DNA of 64,000 nucleotides from Psoroptes ovis (taxonomy: Eukaryota > Arthropoda > Arachnida > Sarcoptiformes > Psoroptidae): NCBI GenBank assembly GCA_002943765.1, contig PQWQ01000009.1, forward strand, positions 1,364,001-1,428,000, written 5' to 3'. The notes beneath the pieces are model-generated. The model saw only the letters and a program-made list of their open reading frames with translations, made no database searches and was not told where the DNA came from. Within the stretch, counting starts at the first letter, position 1, and each line of letters opens with the position of its first letter. The translations under genes and the position numbers were made by a program. Shown here piece by piece: positions 49,701-61,700 of this stretch.

Positions 49701-52700
49701 AAACTTTAAAATATTTTCAATGTTTTCCTTGTTTAAAATGAAATTATTATGTGATGACTATAAGATGACTAAATATATTTAGTCAATGACTAAATCAATT
49801 CAATTTATGTTGAATTGTATTTATTTTGATTTGATTTGATTTTGGTATGAGAGAGAAAATATTTTGAAAATTTACAAAATATTGAACTTTGACATTCATT
49901 ATGACATTTGTTATTTATCACTGAATGTTTCATTTGTAAAAAAATAGAATAAATATCATTGATCATTGAATCATGTTATTATTAATAATAACGATATTAT
50001 TGTTATTGTAATATATGAATGAATGTATGTGTTTGCGTATTTATGTAATGTATGATCATCAATAATGTATTGAAAAAATGTAAAATAAAATATTATGTTG
50101 TCCGAAAAGTTTTGGCTGATTTTCATGAACAACTCTATCGATTAAGCCGAATGAACTTTAGCGGACAACCTAATCAAAAATAAACATGAATTAATGCAGT
50201 GAAGCTAACATTTTTTGTTTTTTGTTCTGTTTCAAAAATCAATAATATAAACACAAATATCTATGCATTTATTTTGATTCAAAAAAATATTGTACTGTAT
50301 TCAAAATACACAGAATTCAATGTGATAACAAATCGAATATATTTGCTATTTGTAACGAACAAACAAACAAACATAAACATAAACAATGAATAAACATAGC
50401 GAATGAACAAACATAAATGTCAATGTTTCACATTGTTTACTTGCTAAAATATGAAAAAATCATTTGTAAAGAACACTGAAAAAAAAGTTTTCCTTCATAT
50501 TATTTTGTTGTTGTCGAATTTCCATACATTTCATCATTCAAATTTTGAAATATGGCCATATATCTAGGACCGTGTTTGTGTGAATCTTGTAAGAATGAAT
50601 TGATTTCAGCCAATGAGAGCAATGTTTGGCATGATTCACAAAAAAAAACCGGCAAAACAGCACATTCATTCATTCCATTCTTTTATTTTTTTCGATATTA
50701 CTGTGAAAATAAATGAAGATTAGTCTAATGTAATAGAATTTGATTATTTGAATTTTGAATTATTCATTCACAACAAACAATTACTTATCATCATCATCAT
50801 TAAGATTGTTGATTATCAATCATTATCATCATCATCATCGTCATTATCATTATCAATCGATAAAACTTATGATGATTATGATAATGATAATAATCAGTAT
50901 TATTAATAATTTGAAAACAACTACCAATTTTAATGATACAATGATCATCATAATCATTGGTGTATTTGTTAAATATTTTCCAAGATTAAAGCTGAATATA
51001 ATGAATAAAATATGAAATTCGCTCAAGAAAACAAGCAGAAAAAACCATAATGTTACGCAGCAAACAGACAAGAAAACAGCAAAAATCGAATTGAATAAAA
51101 TTGAATGAAAAGTTACTCAAATCAAGAATCGGTCCTTGAACAAGTGAATAACATTTGGAGACGAATGGCATAAGCTTGGAAAATAAAAAACTCAATCAAG
51201 CACTATCACTATTGAAGAGAACAACAGTGAGTGTGTATCATCATCATTATCAACAAAGAAAACTCTCATCTCAACAACAATAGATTAATTCATAATTTTG
51301 AGTCAAAACATTTTGGATCAATGAACAACACAACACAAGTATCATTATTATTAACATTATTACATTGGCGGCCACTACTCTACTGTTTATGTTTTGTGTT
51401 TGTTGGCAGATTGATTAAATGTAATGATAATAACATTTTTCGTTTTAATAACATTGAATGATTGAATGAAATTTTGAATTGAATTTAATGTGGCAAGCAA
51501 AACAAGCAAGTAAACAGAAGCATACAATGATGATGATGATGATGGAAACAAGCATTGAACATCATCTGAATTATGTTCATCAATACATCAACAAATAAGA
51601 TTATTATTATTTGTTTCAATCGAAACAGAAGAATAGGAAATAAATAAATAAATATTATTTTTTTTTCATATACCATAATAATAATAAAAATAATAAGAAT
51701 CAAGTCAATAGGCCAACATCAAAAACAACTACAAATGATAATGATAATCAAAATAATAATCAAAAATGATGACAATAATGTCAATGGATGATTATGATTA
51801 TGATTATGATGATAACCAATATCATCGTTCGTAGCGACCAACCATTGATGGCAATATAATAATGACCGAAAAAAGCTCGAAAAAACAAAACAGAACTATT
51901 TTGATGGTGGAAAACTGAAGCAGTATTTCAACTCGAACTTGTATTAAGAACAATGATAATAACAAATAATTTTCCATTGAACATTTATTGTCCAAATGTT
52001 TTTGACCATTATTACCACTGCATTTATTATTGTTAAAGTTGCAGATTCTCTTCTATTATTTTGGTCATAACAGAAATTTTTACAAATGAAGAAATGAATC
52101 TAAAGAACTTAATTCAAAAAACAAAAGGGAAAGAAATCCAAAGAAGAAGAACAGCAGTTTTGAAAAAAAAAATATTCTTATATTAGCTTGTCCGAAAAGT
52201 TCTTGCCGATTTTCTAATGATTTTCTACCGATATAACCGACGAGAACTTTACGGACAACCTAAATATTTATCAAAAAAATATTTAAGAAAATTTTTGGGA
52301 TTTGATTCAAGGGGAACGTTTGGTTTCGACATTTATTTTTTTTTATTTTATTTTTTATTCTTTTCGCTTGGGTCCACGATTGATTATTTCATTTTATTTT
52401 AACCATTTCCATTATTATTATTATTCGTTTAAAACGACAATAATATGATGGAAATGGCATCTGATGATGATGATGAAGATGGTGATGGTGATGGTGGTGG
52501 TTGATGCTGCTGCTGGCAGCATTTCAGCATTCATTGGTATAAAATATTTTTGTTTTATATATCGTTTTTTTTTGAAGATTATTGTTTTTTTCCCAAAAGT
52601 ATCATTCATATATTGCGATGCACACACATCGCATACGATCGCATAAATATTTTTAGTTTGCGCATCATCCAGATATGTTTGTGTGTGTGTGTGTGTGTGC

Positions 52701-55700
52701 AGAAAAAACTCTGTTTTTTTTTTTTTTTTTTGTTTAAACATTTTCTTCAATTCATTTATTCTATTTTCACATCCTTCTTCGTATTCATTTCAAAAAGAAT
52801 ATTCGGCAATATTTTTGCCATATTTTTTCCTATTTTTTTTGTTGTTGTTGTTGTTTACCATTATTATCATCATCATCATCCACAATGACTGAATACTAAA
52901 AACTAGCTTGATAAAATACGAATTTCATTTATTCACAAAAAAAAAGAAAATATTACACCATGAAACATTACACAACAGAATTTTGACGAATCGTATTTTT
53001 GAAGAAATGATTAAATAAAAAAAAATGATAATAATATTTGAATGTGAAAATGAAAAATAATGGAAAATCCATTTGATTCACGAATATATATTTTCATTTT
53101 TTTTGTAAACGCGAATAATATATTAGATGAAACGGGAGAAAAAAATTATTTTATCAAATTATTATTATAATTCATTTTTTTGTTCACTTTTCGCTCATTC
53201 ACATGTATTTCCAAAAATGTTTATTAATTATTCAAAAATTCAATATTTGAAATGATGAATGATGAATGAATGAATTGAAATAAAACATTTATGAATCAAA
53301 TATATTTAGAGCAAAGAAAAAAAATTGATTGAAAATTAATAAATTTCATCAACAACAACAACATTATTATTATTGAATTTATTATTTGAAAAATACATTA
53401 AAATATTATTAACAAGCGAAAAAAACAAATTATTATCATCATTTTTACATTAAAATTTTGATAATTTTGTTATTCATTTATTGTAATTGAAATATAATGT
53501 AAACATACACAAACACACATAGAATTCATATATTTTCAATACTATTTTTTTCACATTACAAATTTTCAAATTGAAAAATTCGGCGCTACCAGATTCTACA
53601 TCGACTTATTTTTATTAAAATATTGAAAATATGAAATCCAAAAATCCAAATTATTGTACATAATCGTAAAATGAACATCAAAAATGTACCAAATGAATAA
53701 CCACTAAATAAATGAAAATAATCATAATGATGACATTAAATTTTGCCAAAATCAAATCCTACACATAAATCCTACACCAAAAATTATTTGAACAATTTTT
53801 TTTATCAGTATTTTCATGTCGTAAACATGAATAAATTCAATGTTAAAAAATATCGGTCGTTCATGTACAAAAATAACTGAAATCTCATCGCATAACAATT
53901 ATTCATTCATTGTTTTTCAATATTCACTTAAAAATCTATCAACTTATTTGTTTGTCCATCTATCTATCTATTCATCCGTCCAATAATAATAATCATGACA
54001 AATCTAATTCATCGACATCGACAAAAATTAAATGAAATAATCAGCAACAACATAATCATAATCATTGTTATTATTGTTATTGTTATAATCATCATTATTA
54101 TTGTTATAATCATTAATATTATCTCTATTTTTTGCTTGTTATTATTGCAAATTCATTATCATTACGATAATTCGACGAATGAAATTTTTTTTTTTGAAAT
54201 GAAAATTAATTTATTATCATTATTATTATTACATTGTTCCATATAATATGATGATATTTTTATTATTATCCTATTATTATTATTTTCGAGAAAAAAAAAT
54301 TCGTCATGATTACTTTTGAAAAGTAACCATCATCATCATCATCATTCATAATCATGTAATTTTTTGTGATGTTTTTGAAAAAAAATAATTCATTCATATT
54401 CATTCAAAAAATTCTAAATAAAAAAATAAATAAATAAATAAATGATCTGTGATGTAATAATAAATCGATGTCAACGATGAAAAAACTTAACGTAAATAAA
54501 TTGTAAGAAACAGAATATTTGATTTATTGAAGCAAAAAGAAAAAACATTTAAATATATTGAAATATAAATATATAACTCAAGAAACAATCGAAAAAATCA
54601 CTGAAAAAAAAATGGATAAAAAAGAAGTCAAAAAAATTTATTTATCATCATCATCACCATCATCATCATCGTCTACGGTATCATCGAAAACAATCAATAA
54701 TGAAATGAAAATTGATAATCAAAATCAATCATCAAATCTTTTTCAACAACAGCAACTGATTTCCACAACGACGACAATTTCTACACATTCGACGAAAATA
54801 TTACAATCATCATCATCATCGATATCATTATCATCGAAATTTTTGCGCGATAAAACACCACCAACCAAAGAAGATTCATCCGATGTACCAATATCATCTT
54901 CATCAGTATCACTTGCTGTAACAACAAAATCATTGAAAACAAATCCGGATGAAATTAAATCAAAACAACAATCTAATATATCATCGTTGAATAAAACATT
55001 GTTTAATACTGCCAAATTGATGAAATATAAACCATTTTTAGCGCAAACAGTGACAACATCGGCGTCGAAAACAAGACATACTTCGATCGAAAATGTAAAA
55101 ACGACAATGTCATCTGGTTTCAGTACAAACAGTGTTGGTAGCTCGATTGGACGCCAGCCTCATCAACAACTGCAGCAAGTTCCACCATCCATTTTAATAC
55201 ATCCAGCGCATTCACCTGAAGAAAATCAACATCATCAACATGATCATGATCCATCATTGAATTCTCAACAAACACAAGAACAACGACCAACGAACATTTG
55301 TGATGTTGGTCGTAGACGTGCCTCAATAACTAGCGGTCAAATATCGATGTTTGATCGTAAAAATTCTCAATCAACACAACAATCACAATCACAACAACAA
55401 CAATCAACATCATTATCAATCAGTGAATCGTCTAAAAGACGAAAATCATGGGATCAAAAAGTAACTGGTCCCATAAGACGGGCTAGTCAAGCCCTAATAA
55501 ATTTAGCAAATGTATCAAATGCTATGTTAACAAATAGTGGCAATGATAATTTATCATCACTTAGTACGACCATATTTGGTCATAATTTAGGACAATGTAG
55601 CCGTCGTGATTCTCGTACACGTTCACGTGAAATAATATTAATGTGTTCATCATTTCAGAGATTACCGATGAAAGATTTTGGTGCCGAAGTTCGTGCTTCA

Positions 55701-58700
55701 ATGGATGTTGATCAATTTTTACAACAAGCCGTTTTGTTATTGGATATTACTGAAACATCATTAGAAGGAATCGTTGATCGTATGTTACGAAAGGTTTGTT
55801 CGATTTTGCTTTTTTTTTACTTAAATCTTTTATTTCTGATTTTTGCTTAAATTTTAATTATCTTCATTCTATTATTATAATTAATTAATTTACATTTACA
55901 ATACAAAGCAAAAAAAAAATACGAAAACTAAAATCTCTTAATCTTTTAATCTTTGATTGTTTTACATATAATTTTCATTAATTTTCATTCAATTTCGTTT
56001 TTTTTATTCCAAACAACCAAAAAAAAAAAAGGTTATCGATGGCCGTGAACCATTGACAACGCTGAAAGAAGCAAAAACAGCATTATTCACTCATGATTCC
56101 GAAGAATGTATGTACCATTTTAATTTTAATTTTCCTTTGTTTTTTAACATTTATGATTTCTTGATTTTTCTTACGAAATAATTTCGTAATCATATTCAGA
56201 TTACAATCATTATCATTATTTTCTCGTAAAAGATAACAAACAGAAAAAAGTGAATTGAAAAATAATGATAATGAGATTTCATTATCACAATTCAGTGTAG
56301 GCGAACATACATTACATAGTCATATAGAGTAAAAATATATGCAATGAATTTCGTGATGAACATGAAAAAATTTTGTCTTTAAGTGATTTTACTCTGAAAA
56401 TTTTTTTTCTTATGTTTTTTCGAGGTTTCTTCTCGAGGTTTTTATCTAGAATCATTTTGCAACTAATGATGATGATGATACTTTTAATATCAAGCTAAAA
56501 CTTTTAAATTTCATTTTCGAGAATTACTTTTTTTTTCTTCTCTCGCACTGAAAATGACCATAAAGTTTTAAATGAATGGAAAAAACATGTGAATATGAAT
56601 TTAATTGATTCATATTTTTCAGATCCATGTTTCATCGAAATTTCTGTTAGGCATCGCTCAGAAAAAAAAAATGAAACATTTGACAATGTTTTTCGTCTTA
56701 GTGAAAACCACTTGTATTTTTTCAATTAAAACATTTTGACACATTTATCTAAGGGAAAAATTCTTTAAAAAAACCTAAATAATTGATTAAACCTTGATAA
56801 TAAGAATGAAGACTGAGTGTCATTTCAAATTTGTACACAGATAATAATTAATAATGTCATTTCAAAATGTATTTGTGGGGTCAAAATTTTCTTCGATGAG
56901 AATTTGTTTAATTGTTATTATTTGAATTGAAAATTGAATGAGAAAAAAATTGACAAAATCTTTCAATTTTCATATCCATCAATTGATCAAATCACTCTGA
57001 TTTGAATTAAGTGAAAAAAGTGTTGATGATAATGATAATGACATGATAAAAATGATGATGAATTTATGAATTGAATTTCAGATTCAATTTTCATCGAACA
57101 TTGAATAAATTCTGAAATTGTTTCAAAATCTTGTCACATTTACTATGGACTTTTTGTAAGAATTTTATTTCTCCCCGAAAAATGAAGATTATTGTATTCT
57201 GCATAAGTATATGCGGGTGTCTGTTGGTTTATTCGCATATTTGCATTATGCATATTGCAAGCAAATGAATGTAGTCTCGAATTCATATATGCACAATTGA
57301 AAATATGTCGAAACAAAAAAAAAAACTATCAATTGTCCATGTCAAAATTCTATCAACTGCAGAAAATTGATGTTCGTTCGTTGAAATTCGTTTGAATGAA
57401 TGCAATTTGAAGAACAAATGCAAAGTGTGTATGTGTGTGCGTTTGAATAAATGTATCTTAGAATCTTTTTGGAAAATAAAATTATTATAAGAAAATTTCC
57501 ACATAATTTAATGTTTGTCGAATGAATTTTCTTTGAACAAAATAAAATAAAATGAAATAAGATTGAAATTTTGAAGTAAAAAAAAAAACAAAAATAAAAT
57601 AAAGATAAATTGAAATTGTGAATATTTTCTCCATTGAATTTTCATTTAGATTCAAACAAACACTTAGTGAATTTTTGCCCACGATTGTTTTCATTCAATT
57701 GTTTTGAATTTTGAAATTTTCCCTATAATATTCTTAAAATATTTTCCATTTTCTCAAACACACTTATACACACATTCTAAGCTGTGATGATGATATTATT
57801 TTTGAAGCAATCATTATTATTATCGATATTTTCATTTGAATTTAATTCAATATTATATACGTTTTGAAATACTTTTAGTTTTGTTGAAATATTAAGTTTG
57901 TCAGAATAAAGTATTACAATATTATTGATATTCGAGCGTGTTTTCATTATTTTTCAATTTTCATTTGAATTTCATTTTGAATCGTGTTTTATATGGTCAA
58001 AAATATAAATAATTGATGAAATAATTAATGATTTTGTGTATGTGTCTATGTAAAATTTTACGAATTTTCACATTCAAACAAACGAAAAATGATGAAATAA
58101 TTTAAACATCAAAATCAAACTTATTGGTCTCGACCCATAAGCCTCAATATCTAATATATTTTGCAAAATTTTTGTTATTTGGCGTGTTGTTACTCTATTC
58201 AATGTTTTAAAAAGTTTTTTTTTATTTGTATTCTTGTGTATGCAACACAATACTCACTTGAAAATACTTGAGAAAATGAATGATGAAAATGTCAATGATG
58301 ATTGAATTAAGATTTTATTTGTATTTCATTCTTCAAGTATCAATTTTTAATTTAATATCATTGAAATTGTGAATGTAATTTCTTATCTTATCTCTTGAAA
58401 TTTTTCTTTTCTCTTTCTATTTTTTCCCAAATTTCAGTACAATTACTTGCTCGTACAATTCAAGGTACCTATATCAGTGATGGTGGTGGTTTTGATTATG
58501 ATCAATCATGGCTTTGTTCAATGTAAGTATTTTTATTTTTTTTCCATCATTGTTTTTGATCCCCCTTGAAAAAAAAATGAAAATTATTGATTCGATTGTA
58601 CTTGAACCTTCTTTATATTTTTGATGAATGAATGAAATTTTCGAAATAATACGATTGAACCCAGAAATGATGAATACAATGTTATGATTACAATATGTTT

Positions 58701-61700
58701 TTTTTTTATTATGTCTTCATTCAATGTAATCATATTTAAGCTCGAAACAATTCCCGAAAAGCACAGAAATTAAACATACAAAACATTAAATATCACAGAA
58801 CAAAAATATGAGAATATTTTTTCATATTTTCTTATCTGTATTTTTTCATTCGTACAATTCAATTCATTCGATTGTCATTTGTACAAAACACAAAACAGAA
58901 AATAATAAAACATCGACAAATGACAATGATAATAATGAAATGAAATGAAACAAAGTTTTTTTTTTATTTCAGAAGTTATTCATTTTACTGTGTTTTCTCT
59001 TTTTATGTGAGAAAACAAATAATATAATTTACAATTTTGATAATTTTCTTATCAAATACACCAAAAAAAAAAAAAACTATTTTTCGGGCCACACATTTTC
59101 ATATCTTGTATTTGCCTTTTGTTTCATCACTGGTTTCGTTGTTTGTCTGTCTGTTTGTTTTATTTGACAAACACTAATATAATTGTTTTTTTTGGTGTCA
59201 CTTAAATCTTTTGCGTTGTTGTAATTCATATATTTTTTTTACATCACATGTGTTTGCGTGTGTTTGGTATGGGTCTGATATTAATATTTATATAAATCTT
59301 TGAAGTTTTAGCCAAAAAAAAAACATACGAAAATAACAAATAAAATGATGGTCCAAAAACACTGACCATTTTCGAAAATGTTAAACAAACATTTTGAAAG
59401 CTCAAACGAAAGAAATAGTGAAAAATATTACCCCCGCAAATGTAAATATTGTGTATGAACCACGATTGTGTAAACATTTGTTAAATATTAGAACATTATT
59501 ATTGTTGTACATTATTTTTTAGTTATAATTTTGATTTATTTCATTGACAAAATTGATTCATATTTTTTTCCATTTTATTTATTTCATTGTATTTATTTCA
59601 GTGATTTCAAAATTTAATTTTTTTTTCAAAAAATTCAAAACTAAAATAATTTTCTTCTCGGTTCCCCGGTATAAAGTAATGTAGTCATTTGTTTCAAATT
59701 CTACCATTCCAGAGGTTTGAACACTATTCAAATTTCCTAGAAAATAATATATGAAAAAAAAAATCCATTAAATCAATAAAAAATGGAAAAAAACATGAAT
59801 TTCCAATAAGCAAGTCCAATATACAACACAAGAATTGAATTCTAAATTGAATTCATTTGAATTCATTTTTTTCTAAATTTTTATTCATTTTGAAAATCTC
59901 AAATTTGAATTTGAATCATAATAATAATTTTCATTGGAAATTTAAATTTATTATGTTCAATAAAATATTGAAAAAAAATGATTCATTATAATTTCACCCT
60001 TCAATTTCTTTATTTCAAATTTTCAGGTGCAGTTTGCCTTCATTGGCCAAAAGACATGTTGCCATTGCAAGATTAAAACATCCAGCCAATATGGGTCGAA
60101 ATTCACATGAAGTACGATTTTTCATTCTGGTCGTTACGCCAAGTAAAGAAGTAAGTGATTTTTCATTTTTTTTCTATTTTCATTTCCATAATAAATCTAT
60201 GAAAAATTGATTTGATTCAACTATCAAAAATCATTTATCAGAAAAATGATTGATGAAAAAAAATTCTGTTTAATGAAAGTTGAATGAATGATAGTAGAAA
60301 TAACATTGTTAATGTAGAAATGAATGATTTTCAAATGAATTAGAGTTTGAATTTTCAAATTTTTTACATCATGAAAATGCCCTCAAGATATGGTTTGAAA
60401 GCAGATATAATAGCAATAATAATGATGATAATAATTAATCATTCAATCTAGTTGAATGGTCTGAGAATTTTGAATGATTTTTAAATAATTATTATTAGCA
60501 GTCTAGTACATTCAATACTAACTTTTCAATTTGAACAAATATAAATTCAGGTGATCCAACCAAAATTTTATTGTTTTTTTTTCTCTGTTTTGTTCGCTCT
60601 GAATTCTCAAAGGCATATTTCTTATACAACTTAATCAAATATAAAAATCAATTTCGGTTGTCTATAAACATGTCTAATACTCATGTCGATGAATGAAATG
60701 TAATGAATTGTATTGGCCATGTGTATAACCGATGGTTTGTTGGTCAACAATCATTATGAATCATTTCACATTTATTGATATTTCTTCGACTATCTTTCGA
60801 TAATTGGTCTCTATTATTTGTGTGTTTCTTTTCTTTTCTTTTCATTCAATGATCAGTGTGATCAGTGAATGAAGAAATTCATTTCATTTCATTTTATTCT
60901 TTTCATATATTGTGTTCCCATTTTGGACATGTTCTTAATTGCTTCTGGTTTTGAAATACTCAAAGAAAAAAAAAATAGAAATAATTCAATTTTTCTCATA
61001 TAAAATAAAATCGAATAAATAAAATAGAAATTCGATTGATTTCCGAAGAAGAAGAAGAAGCTAGAAAATCAAATAAAATTGAAAATAATCAATCAGTGAT
61101 TTTATTATTATTATTGTTCACAATGAAATTTACTATGAATTCACACACACACACACACACACACAAACAAACAAACACACAACAAAATCCAAAACAAAAA
61201 ACACTGTGAACATATATGAAGCCATACGAATTACGGACCATTACAAATGAGAATTGACCATAGAAAGAATTGATAGAAAATTTTGGAACAGTAAAAAATC
61301 ATTATTTTGAATTCAATGGATTCAAAATAACAATAAGAATCGAAAAATATCTTTGAATGAAAATCAAACAAAATAAGAATAAATAATCATTGATGATTAT
61401 AACACAATTGCCGATGTGAGATCTAAGCGATTTTTTTTTTTTTTTTTTGAGTCATTATTTGTCATTATTGTGACGAAGAAATTAATGAAAAAATCACACA
61501 TGTACAAAAATGAAGCAAAGCAAAAATCAGCCGATCGACCATCGCCAAAACTCCCTCTTTCTCTCTCTCTCTCTCTGGTGAGTGAAAATCAAACAATGAA
61601 AACATTAAATACTAAAACACATAGATCGAAAAAAATGTTTTGCAAAATTAGATTTCATTTCTAACACTATATTTCTATACACTGTTTTTACACGCTCATT

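Larger units (their letters stand above)
46988..54611. other. SLC4A11-like isoform B intron 2 and isoform A upstream region
   Basis: 7.6 kb before the isoform A start codon. Holds GT repeats near 49480 and 52681, two foldback copies, a small ORF at 51321-51461 and ATT-type repeats near 54050. The isoform A promoter should be near the right end. Confidence 0.55.

Noticed and set aside
53995..54246. Open frame with a long Ile/Val run that resembles a membrane helix
   Set aside because: The helix is the translation of an (ATT/ATC/GTT)n repeat; no conserved residues or splice context.
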